Origin: an uncultured Clostridia bacterium
GTDB lineage: Bacteria > Bacillota > Clostridia > UBA1381
DNA: 64,000 nt
NCBI GenBank assembly: GCA_934462715.1
Contig: CAKSIJ010000007.1
Location: 1-64,000, forward strand
Reading direction: 5' to 3'
The translations under genes and the position numbers were made by a program. Below the pieces are notes generated by a model that was not told the DNA's origin, did no database searches, and saw nothing but the letters and a program-made list of their open reading frames with translations. Below are positions 16,420 to 25,700 of this stretch, piece after piece. Every line of letters starts with the position of its first letter. Position 1 is the stretch's first letter.

Positions 16420-16968
16420 ATGAAGAAGAAAATAATATGTACGGCACTTGCCACAACGATGCTATTATCTACAACTGTATCGGCGGCACCTTGGTGGCTC
16501 AGTAAATACCGAGTGACCTTTGACAACGAACTTGGAATCGTAGGAAATGTAACCTTAACCTTCGCATCGGATGGTGGAAGCTTTATCAGACCAATAACAA
16601 AAAGATATGGTGAGAGCATCAGCCTTGATAGTTACATTCCAACTAAATACGGATACACATTCAAAGGATGGTACACAGACCCCCGAACAAAACAAAATCA
16701 GGTAACAACATTCAAATTCACAAAGCCTGATGTCTTGTATGCGAAATGGAAAAAGAATCCGGAAGAACCTATAAATCCGAATGACGAAATCATGAGCAAG
16801 GACACCTGTTACCTAACCGATGAGGAAACAAAAATAAGAAATGAAATCATAGAAGAAAAGAATAAGGCGTACATAGAAGGCTTTGGCTATGTAGCACCAA
16901 GTAAAACCAAAGCCATCAGCGTAGGTTCAGATGGTGACATAAATAAAATGGTCGGTACAATGGATTAA
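16420..16968 (+). CDS. Small secreted protein with InlB-type (Flg_new) repeat
   Basis: This 182-residue protein has a signal peptide (MKKKIICTALATTMLLSTTV, cleavage near VSA-AP) and one Listeria-Bacteroides repeat ('GGSFIRPITKRYGESI' ... 'GYTFKGWYTDPR' ... 'LYAKWKK'). The remaining C-terminal part is charged and has no recognisable domain. Such repeats occur in surface proteins of Clostridia. Its role on a mobilizable element is unclear; surface interaction is possible. Confidence 0.75.
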   Translation: MKKKIICTALATTMLLSTTVSAAPWWLSKYRVTFDNELGIVGNVTLTFASDGGSFIRPITKRYGESISLDSYIPTKYGYTFKGWYTDPRTKQNQVTTFKFTKPDVLYAKWKKNPEEPINPNDEIMSKDTCYLTDEETKIRNEIIEEKNKAYIEGFGYVAPSKTKAISVGSDGDINKMVGTMD

Positions 16969-17026
16969 AATCAAATTTAAAGGCAAATGTAACGGCTGTA
17001 AAAGCCCGTTGTAGCACCAAACTATT

Positions 17027-17060
17027 GCAGGTAGGGTAATTACCCCACCTGCTCTTTTTT
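17027..17060 (+). terminator. Intrinsic terminator after the secreted-protein gene
   Basis: GCAGGT (17027-17032) pairs with ACCTGC (17047-17052), and GGGTA with TACCC inside it, across one A-C mismatch. TCTTTTTT follows. It probably ends the cargo transcript. Confidence 0.85.
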
Positions 17061-17178
17061 AGCAAAAAAGTGCGACATGTACAGCGGTTACAATAAGCAT
17101 AATATCAACCATAAAAATTTTAATTATTGCGCGTTCGCTGCACTTTTGTTAAAAGTTTGTGACGCGGACAAAAAGGCC

Positions 17179-17441
17179 TTGACAGGCCCCTAGGTTCACG
17201 CGCTATAATGATAGCCCAAGAGGAAAATCCTAGCTGAAATATATAAGTTGAACCTTGAAAATTGAATAGCTTGCACGGTTAGTTATACCGTTAACCGAGC
17301 GCCATGACACTGAATATTCAGCCGAGCGAGGTAGGTTAAAGGACATACGAGGTTATGGTCGAACAGGACCGAGGCTCAGGAAATGTAACCGGAGGCAAGC
17401 GCAAGACTTTTTACACATTTTAAGAAAGGTAGGTAGTCGAT
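17179..17441 (+). promoter_or_regulatory. Promoter and long structured leader of the xis-int module
   Basis: TTGACA (17179-17184) and TATAAT (17204-17209, spacer 19) start a leader of about 225 bases before the xis ATG. The leader contains CGGTTA/TAACCG arms around 17277-17298, the palindrome CTGAATATTCAG, a small GGTC/GACC hairpin and repeated CCGAG motifs. It could be a regulatory RNA, a binding region for Xis/Int, or both. I do not recognise a named RNA family. Between the terminator and this promoter (17061-17178) I see no gene. Confidence 0.5.
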
Positions 17442-17636
17442 ATGAAGGATGTTCCTATTTCGGAAAAAATCAATTTAACTTTGGAAGAAGCGGCTGCCTA
17501 CTCAAATATTGGAATTCACAAAATTAGAATGTTATCAGAAAAAGCGGAGTGTGACTTCGTCCTTTGGGTAGGCAACAAGCGGTTAATCAAGAGACAAAAG
17601 TTCGCGGAATTTATCGAACGACAATACTCTATTTAA
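17442..17636 (+). CDS. xis: Excisionase, Tn916 Xis type
   Basis: This 64-residue protein has the excisionase winged-helix pattern 'LTLEEAAAYSNIGIHKIRML' followed by 'FVLWVGNKRLIKRQKFAEFI'. Tn916-family Xis proteins bend the element ends and turn integrase towards excision. It lies 120 bases upstream of int, the classic arrangement, and follows a clear AAGAAAGG site. Confidence 0.88.
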   Translation: MKDVPISEKINLTLEEAAAYSNIGIHKIRMLSEKAECDFVLWVGNKRLIKRQKFAEFIERQYSI

Positions 17637-17756
17637 TGAACGGAATTAAACTAAACGGATTGCATTGTTTTGATTGACTTTCAGGCATAAATGTAATATA
17701 ATCTTATTGCCTGATTGTGCTTCTGTACGGTGTAATCCGTTGGAAAGGAGCCAATT

Positions 17757-18995
17757 ATGACTAAAACAAGAAATACAAAAAGAAAGGACAGCAACAGAAC
17801 TGTTCTGAAAAAGGGAGAATCCCAAAGACCGAACGGAACTTATTCGTACCGTTGGACATCGGATGACGGCGAAAGGCATGTCTTCTACGCCCCTACTCTT
17901 GACGAGTTGCGTATAAAGGAAGCCGAGCTGGCTTACGATATCCATGATGGTATCAGGACTGAGTGCAGAAACACAACGGTCAATCAGTTGTTTGACTTAT
18001 GGTGTGATTTAAAGCGTGGCATCAAGGATAATACGCTTCAAAATTACAAATATATGTATAACACTTTTATAAGACCAAAGTTCGGTTTGCAAAAGGTAGT
18101 TTGTGTTAAGAAATCGGATGTCAAAAGGTTTTATAATCTTCTGGCAGATGACAGAGTGATGAAAATTGCTACCATCGACACCATACATAATATTTTACAT
18201 CAAGTATTTGATATGGCGGTGGATGACAATTACATTAGAACCAACCCTACCGAGAAAATGCTGAAGGAGCTGAAGCAATCTCATAACTTTGAGGTCGAGA
18301 AAAGAAAGGCTCTCACAGTAGCAGAACAGAATTTGTTTATGGACTTTCTAAAGAGAACGCCTAAATACAATCACTGGTATCCGGTGTTTGCAGCGATGCT
18401 CGGTACCGGAATGAGAGTCGGTGAAACTGTTGGACTCAGGTGGTACGACATTTATCTTGAAGAAGGTTATATTGATGTCAATCACACACTTGTTTATTAC
18501 AGCAAAGGTACAGGATTAGGTTGCAAGTTTGCAATCAATACTCCCAAGACCAAAGCTGGCGTAAGACAAATTCCTATGATGGATTTTGTGAAAGAAGCAT
18601 TCCTTCTTGAGAAAAAGTATCAAGAAGAGAATGGGCTGACTTGCAAAGCATCTGTCGATTGCTACACCGACTTTATATTTATAAATCGGTTTGGCGATGT
18701 GCAGAACCAGGGAACACTCAACAAAGCCATACGCAGAATTATCAGAGATTGTAATGACGAGGTGCTTCTTAAGGGAGAGGAAAACCCGGTTTTACTCCCA
18801 CCGTTTAGCTGCCATTCGCTCAGGCATACATTTGCTACGAGAATGTGTGAGCAAGGCGTAAACATCAAGGTCATTCAGGATGTGTTAGGACACAAGGACA
18901 TAGAAACCACTATGGATGTCTATACCGATGCAACCATGGACCTTAAAACAAAAGAAATCGGGCACTTGCAGGATTGTTTCGTACTTGCAATGTGA
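17757..18995 (+). CDS. int: Tyrosine-recombinase integrase, Tn916 Int type
   Basis: This 412-residue integrase has an N-terminal arm-binding domain, a SAM-like core-binding domain (about 75-165) and a catalytic domain with R220 ('GTGMRVGE'), K265, H353-x-x-R356 ('HSLRHTFATR'), H379 ('LGHK') and nucleophile Y389 ('DVYTDA'). All catalytic residues are present, so it should be active. It would recombine attP with the 3' end of lysS. The gene ends 155 bases before the right attachment site, with arm-type repeats in between. Confidence 0.96.
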   Translation: MTKTRNTKRKDSNRTVLKKGESQRPNGTYSYRWTSDDGERHVFYAPTLDELRIKEAELAYDIHDGIRTECRNTTVNQLFDLWCDLKRGIKDNTLQNYKYMYNTFIRPKFGLQKVVCVKKSDVKRFYNLLADDRVMKIATIDTIHNILHQVFDMAVDDNYIRTNPTEKMLKELKQSHNFEVEKRKALTVAEQNLFMDFLKRTPKYNHWYPVFAAMLGTGMRVGETVGLRWYDIYLEEGYIDVNHTLVYYSKGTGLGCKFAINTPKTKAGVRQIPMMDFVKEAFLLEKKYQEENGLTCKASVDCYTDFIFINRFGDVQNQGTLNKAIRRIIRDCNDEVLLKGEENPVLLPPFSCHSLRHTFATRMCEQGVNIKVIQDVLGHKDIETTMDVYTDATMDLKTKEIGHLQDCFVLAM

Positions 18996-19001
18996 TACGG
19001 G

Positions 19002-19032
19002 TTAAGCCAAACTTAAGCCAAAGCTTAAGCCA
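19002..19032 (+). repeat. Cluster of three TTAAGCCA(AA) direct repeats, candidate integrase arm sites (right)
   Basis: Copies at 19002-19011, 19013-19022 and 19025-19032 are in direct orientation at 11- and 12-base steps, about one helical turn. They mirror the cluster at 2579-2606 at the other end. Confidence 0.7.
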
Positions 19033-19150
19033 TTTGGAACAAAACTTATGAAGATTTACGAAGACCTTTGTAAAAACGAAACAGCGGAAACCCGCACGGC
19101 GTAAGGGTTTTGAGTATTTATGAAGAAATATGTAATTCTTCGAGTTGAAA

Positions 19151-19175
19151 TCCCGACAATGAAGCCGTTGGAGAA
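19151..19175 (+). repeat. attR: 25-bp direct repeat at the right end of the element
   Basis: These bases are identical to 2493-2517. They are followed by ATAG, giving the presumed original lysS stop TAG. The stretch 19176-19273 holds only chromosomal sequence formerly downstream of lysS. Confidence 0.93.
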
Positions 19176-19273
19176 ATAGATGGCTTAAAATAAGGCTTTT
19201 TGAAGATTTGAATTGTTGATTTACCAAAAAACTTACCAATTTTAAAATCAGAAAGCATGAATACAGCAAAAAT

Positions 19274-19311
19274 AAATACGCTCTTACCGCAAAAAGTAGG
19301 AGCGTATTTTT
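19274..19311. terminator. Bidirectional terminator between the old lysS end and xre
   Basis: AAATACGCTC (19274-19283) pairs with GAGCGTATTT (19300-19309), with T-runs readable on both strands. It serves xre on the minus strand and formerly lysS on the plus strand. Confidence 0.8.
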
Positions 19312-19315
19312 GTAA

Positions 19316-19606
19316 TTATTTATGTTTATTACGCAGAACGGATATTGTATGCTGCAATAAGCGTATATCTTCCTCATCCAAGCCGGATATATCCAACGTT
19401 TGCTGTTTTTCGATGCCTAATAAAAAATCCGTTGAAACATGAAAAATATTCGCAAGTTTTATAAGTATTTCGGGTGATGGATAACGTTCTTGCAATTCAT
19501 AATACGATATAACCGATTTAGTTACTTTAACCCGCTCTGCCAACTGCTTTTGACTTAAGCCCGCCTGAATACGTAATTCTTTTAGTTTTCTTCCGAAGTC
19601 AACCAT
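19316..19606 (-). CDS. Xre-family transcriptional regulator
   Basis: This 96-residue protein has an N-terminal Cro/C1-type HTH ('LKELRIQAGLSQKQLAERVK' and 'SVISYYELQERYPSPE') and a 'LANIFHVSTDFLLG' tail, as in small Xre repressors. The C-terminal 25 residues are helical. It lies outside the att repeats, so it belongs to the chromosome rather than to the element. Its leader carries a long hairpin that could be its own operator. Confidence 0.88.
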   Translation of the reverse strand: MVDFGRKLKELRIQAGLSQKQLAERVKVTKSVISYYELQERYPSPEILIKLANIFHVSTDFLLGIEKQQTLDISGLDEEDIRLLQHTISVLRNKHK

Positions 19607-19632
19607 TTTAACCCATCCTTACAATATTAGTC

Positions 19633-19689
19633 TAGCCACGTGCAAAACTCCAAAGACATAGAGTTTATGCGGTTTTACGGACGTGGCTA
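19633..19689 (-). promoter_or_regulatory. Long hairpin at the start of the xre transcript
   Basis: TAGCCACGT (19633-19641) pairs with ACGTGGCTA (19681-19689), and GCAAAACTC pairs with GAGTTTATGC inside it. A minus-strand TATAAT lies at 19696-19701, so transcription would begin at about the base of the hairpin. It may be an operator or an RNA structure. Confidence 0.5.
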
Positions 19690-19742
19690 TTTACTATTAT
19701 ATCATAGGAGGTTTTATTTTCATATACTAAAGTTTTTATCTT

Positions 19743-19761
19743 CCCCCAGTAGAACTGGGGG
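19743..19761. repeat. Perfect GC-rich palindrome CCCCCAGT-AGA-ACTGGGGG
   Basis: An 8-bp stem with a 3-base loop lies in an AT-rich intergenic region between xre and ppdK. It could be a terminator-like element or the hairpin end of a small mobile repeat. Confidence 0.5.
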
Positions 19762-19784
19762 TTTATTTCCTCGTCTAAAGACAC

Positions 19785-19824
19785 AAAAAAAATGACCTCA
19801 AAGGGTGTTTGCCCTTCAAGGTCA
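19785..19824 (-). terminator. Terminator of ppdK
   Basis: On the minus strand, TGACCTTGAAGGG pairs with CACCCTTTGAGGTCA and is followed by eight T. It lies just after the ppdK stop. Confidence 0.88.
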
Positions 19825-19886
19825 CTTAATATTTTATTTTGCCTTTTTATTGTTATGTGGTTTTACCCAAAAACACAAGTAAGAAA

Positions 19887-22517
19887 TTATTTGCTTTCCT
19901 TAATCTTAGCCTGAGCAGCTGCCAGTCTTGCGATAGGCACTCTGAACGGTGAGCATGATACATAGTCCAAACCAATCTTGTGGCAGAACTCTACAGATGT
20001 AGGATCACCGCCGTGCTCGCCGCAGATGCCAACGTGGAGTTCAGGTCTTACTGACTTACCAAGCTTGATAGCTATTTCCATAAGCTTGCCTACGCCAACC
20101 TGGTCAAGCTTTGCAAACGGATCGTTCTCAAAGATTTTAGCGTCATAGTAAGCGTCTAAGAACTTACCTGCGTCATCTCTTGAGAAGCCGTATGTCATCT
20201 GAGTAAGGTCGTTAGTACCGAAGCAGAAGAACTCAGCTTCTTTAGCGATTTCGTCAGCTGTAAGAGCAGCACGAGGAATTTCGATCATTGTACCAACTTC
20301 GTACTTAAGATCGATGCCTGCGGCAGCGATTTCAGCGTCAGCTGTTTCAACAACGATACTCTTAACGTACTTCAATTCCTTAACATCGCCGATCAACGGA
20401 ATCATAATTTCCGGAGCAACGTTCCAGTCGGGGTGAGCTTTCTTAACATTTATAGCAGCTCTGATAACGGCCTTTGTCTGCATTCTTGCAATTTCAGGAT
20501 AAGTAACAGCAAGACGGCAGCCTCTGTGACCCATCATCGGGTTGAATTCGTGAAGTGAATCGATTATAGCTTTAATCTGTTCAACTGTTTTGCCCTGAGC
20601 GTCAGCCAAAAGCTTGATGTCCTCATCGGTTGTAGGAACGAACTCGTGGAGAGGAGGATCCAGGAATCTGATGGTAACAGGGTTACCCTCAAGCGCTTCA
20701 TAAAGAGCCTCAAAGTCGCTCTGCTGCATAGGAAGAATCTTTTCCAATGCTGCTTCTCTTTCTTCAACTGTATCCGAACAAATCATTTCTCTGAATGCGT
20801 CGATTCTGTTGCCCTCAAAGAACATATGCTCTGTACGGCAAAGACCGATACCCTCAGCGCCCAATTCTCTTGCTTTCTTAGCGTCGGCAGGAGTATCGGC
20901 GTTTGTTCTAACCTTTAATGTTCTGTACTTGTCAGCCCAACCCATGATTCTTCCGAAGTAGCCGCTGATTGAAGCGTCAACTGTAGGAATAATACCGTCA
21001 TAGATGTTACCTGTTGAACCGTCAAGAGAAATTTCGTCGCCCTCGCGGTAAACCTTACCCTTAAGCTCGAACTTCTTGTTTTCTTCGTCCATCTTGATTT
21101 CGCCGCAGCCCGATACGCAGCAAGTACCCATACCACGAGCAACAACGGCAGCGTGAGATGTCATACCGCCTCTTACTGTCAGGATACCCTGTGAAGCTTT
21201 CATACCCTCAATATCTTCAGGTGATGTTTCCAGACGAACCAATACAACCTTTTCGCCCTTTGCAGCCCATTCCTTAGCGTCATCGGCTGTGAATACGATT
21301 TTACCGCAGGCAGCTCCGGGAGATGCGCCCAATGCTTTTGCCAAAGGCTCTGCTGATTTAAGAGCTTTAGCGTCAAACTGCGGGTGAAGAAGTGTATCGA
21401 GGTTTCTCGGATCGATCATTGAAACTGCTTCTTCTTCCGAAATCATGCCCTCGTCAACCAAGTCGCAGGCAATCTTCAAAGCAGCCTGAGCTGTTCTCTT
21501 ACCGTTTCTTGTCTGGAGCATGAAGAGGTTACCGTGTTCTACGGTAAATTCCATATCCTGCATATCTCTGTAGTGGTTTTCAAGAGTTGAGCAAACCTTT
21601 TCAAACTGTGCAAATGCCTGCGGGAACTTTTCTGCCATCTGAGCGATAGGCATCGGTGTACGAACACCTGCAACAACGTCCTCACCCTGTGCGTTTGTCA
21701 AAAATTCACCCATAAGGTGCTTTTCGCCTGTAGCAGGATCTCTTGTGAAAGCAACACCTGTACCGCAGTCGTCACCCATGTTACCGAAAGCCATCATCTG
21801 TACGTTAACGGCTGTACCCCATGAATAAGGAATATCGTTATCACGGCGGTAAACGTTAGCTCTCGGGTTATCCCATGAACGGAAAACTGCCTTGATAGCG
21901 CCCATTAACTGTTCCTTAGGATCTGTCGGGAAGTCCTCGCCGATCTTTGATTTATATTCTGCTTTGAACTGAGAAGCAAGCTCTTTCAGGTCCTGGGCTG
22001 TAAGCTCAACGTCCTGAGTAACTCCTCTTTTTTCTTTCATTTGGTCGATAAGCTGTTCAAAGTACTTCTTACCAACCTCCATAACAACGTCAGAATACAT
22101 CTGAATGAATCTTCTGTAGCAGTCCCAAGCCCAACGCTCGTTGCCTGACTGTTCTGCCATTGTGTGTACAACGTCTTCGTTAAGACCGAGGTTAAGGATT
22201 GTATCCATCATACCCGGCATTGAAGCTCTTGCACCCGAACGAACCGAAACCAACAGCGGATTTTTCTTATCTCCGAATTTCTTGCCTGTGATTTCCTCCA
22301 TTTTAACGATATATTCCATAATTTCTGCCTGAATATCATCGTTAATCTTTTTTCCGTCCTCATAGTACTGCGTGCAAGCCTCTGTTGAAATTGTGAATCC
22401 CTGCGGAACCGGAAGACCCAAACCGGTCATTTCTGCCAAGTTAGCGCCTTTACCGCCGAGTAATTCTCTCATCTTGGCATTGCCCTCAGAGAACAAATAA
22501 ACATACTTCTTACTCAT
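19887..22517 (-). CDS. ppdK: Pyruvate, phosphate dikinase
   Basis: This 876-residue enzyme interconverts pyruvate, ATP and phosphate with phosphoenolpyruvate, AMP and pyrophosphate, often giving PPi-linked glycolysis in anaerobes. It has an N-terminal ATP-grasp domain ('GGKGANLAEMTGLGLPVPQGF'), a central swivelling domain with the catalytic histidine in 'GGMTSHAAVVARGMG', and a C-terminal PEP-binding barrel with 'GLCRTEHMFF' and 'CGEHGGDP'. Length is normal. Start at 22517 follows AGGAGG at seven bases; the longer frame lacks one. Confidence 0.97.
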   Translation of the reverse strand: MSKKYVYLFSEGNAKMRELLGGKGANLAEMTGLGLPVPQGFTISTEACTQYYEDGKKINDDIQAEIMEYIVKMEEITGKKFGDKKNPLLVSVRSGARASMPGMMDTILNLGLNEDVVHTMAEQSGNERWAWDCYRRFIQMYSDVVMEVGKKYFEQLIDQMKEKRGVTQDVELTAQDLKELASQFKAEYKSKIGEDFPTDPKEQLMGAIKAVFRSWDNPRANVYRRDNDIPYSWGTAVNVQMMAFGNMGDDCGTGVAFTRDPATGEKHLMGEFLTNAQGEDVVAGVRTPMPIAQMAEKFPQAFAQFEKVCSTLENHYRDMQDMEFTVEHGNLFMLQTRNGKRTAQAALKIACDLVDEGMISEEEAVSMIDPRNLDTLLHPQFDAKALKSAEPLAKALGASPGAACGKIVFTADDAKEWAAKGEKVVLVRLETSPEDIEGMKASQGILTVRGGMTSHAAVVARGMGTCCVSGCGEIKMDEENKKFELKGKVYREGDEISLDGSTGNIYDGIIPTVDASISGYFGRIMGWADKYRTLKVRTNADTPADAKKARELGAEGIGLCRTEHMFFEGNRIDAFREMICSDTVEEREAALEKILPMQQSDFEALYEALEGNPVTIRFLDPPLHEFVPTTDEDIKLLADAQGKTVEQIKAIIDSLHEFNPMMGHRGCRLAVTYPEIARMQTKAVIRAAINVKKAHPDWNVAPEIMIPLIGDVKELKYVKSIVVETADAEIAAAGIDLKYEVGTMIEIPRAALTADEIAKEAEFFCFGTNDLTQMTYGFSRDDAGKFLDAYYDAKIFENDPFAKLDQVGVGKLMEIAIKLGKSVRPELHVGICGEHGGDPTSVEFCHKIGLDYVSCSPFRVPIARLAAAQAKIKESK

Positions 22518-22540
22518 TATTTTTCCTCCTGTGATTTTAA

Positions 22541-22723
22541 TTGGGGTGCAAAACACCCGTACCTAACTATTATACCACAATTTTTCAAAATGTCTATATT
22601 TTTTTTAAAAATTGTTTCAATTTCTTTACAAATTGGTATTTTTTAATAAAATGCCTGCATTTTTGATTGAATTTATGAAAGTTTTGCGGCATTTGATAAG
22701 GTAGGATTTTATTTGCACCCCAA
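22541..22723. repeat. Widely spaced perfect 12-bp inverted repeat upstream of ppdK
   Basis: TTGGGGTGCAAA (22541-22552) and TTTGCACCCCAA (22712-22723) are exact inverted copies 159 bases apart. They flank the AT-rich ppdK promoter region. They may be regulator half-sites or the ends of a small inserted element. No gene lies between them. Confidence 0.6.
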
Positions 22724-22739
22724 TATACTGTTTAATTAT

Positions 22740-25700
22740 TTAATTTTCGGCTTTGTCCGGAAGCGTGATAATAACGTTTCTTTCGTTTTCGTCCCAGTTA
22801 ACATCAGCTCCGAGCTGTTCGGCGATGAAACGAACCGGAGTGTATGTACGGTCATTTCTGATAAATGCCGGTGAATCGAGATTTATCTCACCGCCGTTAA
22901 CCGTCGCTGTTGCCTTGTCAATGGTTATAATGATTGTTACGTCCTCACCGGTTTTAAGGTTTTTGCCTTTGATTGTGACGATTCTGTCTGCTTCGTCCCA
23001 CGAAACAACCGCACCGAGATTTTCGGCAACAAACCTTGCCGGCAGCATTGTACGGTCATTTGTTATTATCGGAGCAACATCGTTTGCAACCGTTTTTCCG
23101 AACACCTTTGCTTCAAGCTTATCTATTGTGAGAATAAGCTTATCAGCAAAATCGTCTTTTTTATCCCACTTTGCGTAAAGATTGAGATTTTTCGTGATTT
23201 TTGCGGAAAAATCGAACTTTTCCTTAAATTCGTTATCGGTGTACCAGCCTGCAAAATCATAGCCGTCCTTTGTCGGTTTTTCCGGTTCTTTTATTGCAAT
23301 GTTTCCGCTTACCTTTTTATCGGTTATTTCACTTCCGCCGTTTGTATCAAATTTAACTGTGTAAACGGGTGCGCCGAGTGAGCCGCCGCTGCCGCCTGTC
23401 GATATTTTTCTCCAGTTAGCCGTAACGGTTACGTCTTTATCGGGCATTTCAAAGGTTGTTTCTTCGGCTTTGTCGTCTTTAAATGTTATGCCGCTTTCGC
23501 TGCTCCAGCCTGTGAATACATAACCGTCCCTCGTTCCGGCATTGACTGTTACCGTTTCTTTTTCGGCATATTCACCGCTTCCGTTGACTTGCGCATAGCT
23601 GTCATTAACTGTTACAGTGTATGCCGCTTTCTGCCTTGATATAAAGGCAAATACATATTCGGAGGTGTTTTGAACCATATCCTCCGCTTGAAGTAAAACC
23701 GAATCGCTTGACTCGTCATCGTTGAGAATACCGCTTATTTCAAATACACCGTTCGCTCCGGCATATACGGAATCTGCGTCATTGTATATGATTTTACTTC
23801 CTGCGTCCGCCACTCCGGTGATTTTGTATTCTCCGGTATCCTTGTCTGCGTAGAATATATCGGAGGAAAGCGTGAGTACGGGCGGTTCTTTGTCTGTGCT
23901 TATGAGAAGATATTCGCTCGTTACGTCTTTTCCGACAATTCCGTCAATTTGGAACATCAGAGTTCCCTCAAAGGACGGAATCGTGTATTCGCCGTTTTCG
24001 GGAAGAATTTCCGAATTGTTATCCATTCTTGTTGCCTTAAAGGCTGTGCCGCTCTTTGAGCTTTCCAATGTCAAAATGCTTGTGCCGTTGCCTATGTATG
24101 CGTTGTGAACGCCGTTTTTATCCGCCTCGCAGATATTTTCGTTTACTTTAATTGTGATGTCGATAGATTCGTATTTCGGAAGATATTTGCTCAGAGATTC
24201 CGATTCTGTACTGTAGTATTTTCCGCCGTCTATACTTCTGTACGCTCTTACTCCGACCCTGTAATTCGTATCGGGCAAAAGCTTTTCAGCAGGAACGGAT
24301 TCAGCGGTAACGTTATTGCCGTTTTCGCTTATTTCAACACCGTTTCCGCCGGAGGTAACAGCCATATTGATTGAGGTCTTATCCTTATCCAGATCGTAGC
24401 CAAAGCCGGTATCGGTCAGAGTGCCGTTTTCGTCCTTATAAATGCGTACCGAGTAGCCGTCTGCGTCATCGCATTTATCCCATTCTGCTCTCATTGCTTC
24501 GTTTCCGATTGCTTCTAAGGAAACGTTTTGGGGAGCGCTCGGCTCGTTTGTGTTTTTATAGCTTACTTTATCGGTGAATGACTTGCTGTCTATCGCCATA
24601 AGAGCGGTTTCGATTTTTCCCTCAACCTCGGTGTCCTTTTCGGTCATGAGGAAGCTTGTAACGAAATAATCGCCTGTCGGAACAAGACCGCCCGAGGTCG
24701 GAATTTCAACGTTAATGCTGTCCGCACCTGTCAATTCCTGCTCGTCAATCAGATAATCCGCTTCGCCCTCTGCATTTGCAAGGTAGGTTCTGAGAACATA
24801 TTTTGTTCCGTTTTCGGCATAATCTATTTTTCCGCTCAGATTATTATTGTTTTGAGTTAAGTTCAGCCTTTCAAACGGAGTTACCGTTGCTTCTTCATGT
24901 TTGAATGTAAGTTCACCGGCATTGATTTGATATGTGCCGCCGTTTTTGAGTCTGAGAATTACGTTTCTGTATTCCTTGCCGTCCTTGTTGTTTGTCATCA
25001 GATCAGTTGCCGCGCTGATGTCATCATCGGGGTTGATAATGCCGTCATCATCTGCCCAGTTTATTGTGTAGCCGTCAATTTGAAGTGCGGATTTAACCTG
25101 TTCTTCGGTAACGGAATTATCAAACGATAAAAGTATGTAAGGTGTTTCGTCCGCTCCTGCCGTTACTGTTATTTCCGCTGAATTTTCGGCTGCGTTTGCA
25201 AGCGACAGCAATGCCGGAGATACCTGAGCGGACTGTACAACCGGAGTTACGCCCTTTTCAGTCCAATCCCAGTGGGGGAGCTTGTTGTGTAATTTCACCT
25301 CAAAGCCCCAGCCCTTTCCGATTTTGAATTTTGTGCGTATAATGTGCGGAATAAGAGCCCATGCTCTTGCGTCAAATATCCTGCCCTTTGTTTCCCCCAT
25401 TGCGCCGAGGTATGGGTCTATGTTGCGAAACGCTTCCTTTATGCCGTTGCTGACAGTGGTGTTCCTTATCGGGAATGTTGTCTGACCGCCTGCGATTAAG
25501 TTTATTTTAGCGTCTCTTAATTTCTTGCCGCCCCATATCTTAGAGCTGTCGGGTATTTTTATTGTTCCGGTAGCCGTTGCGTTAGCTCCGATTCCGAGAT
25601 AAACTTTGTCTTTTCTGTCATTGGCACCGCCGAATGCGCCGAGTTCAAGCTCCGATTCGACTTCGATAACGTTAATCGTTTGGCTCGGAAGCTTTAAAGA

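Larger units (their letters stand above)
2518..19150. mobile_element. Integrative mobilizable element in lysS carrying AbiE, type I RM and an unknown gene cassette
   Basis: The segment between the two 25-bp repeats holds integrase and excisionase at the right end, a relaxase at the left end, and defence-type cargo in between. I see no VirB4, VirD4/TcpA or other mating-pore gene, so it looks mobilizable rather than self-transmissible. Nearly all genes point rightwards, towards int. Codon use is more AT-rich than in the flanking chromosome, for example the hsd genes compared with ppdK. The element brings its own terminator just after lysS. Confidence 0.9.

Noticed and set aside
2518..19150. Calling the element a self-transmissible ICE
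   Set aside because: No coupling protein, VirB4-like ATPase or other mating-pore gene is found between the att sites.
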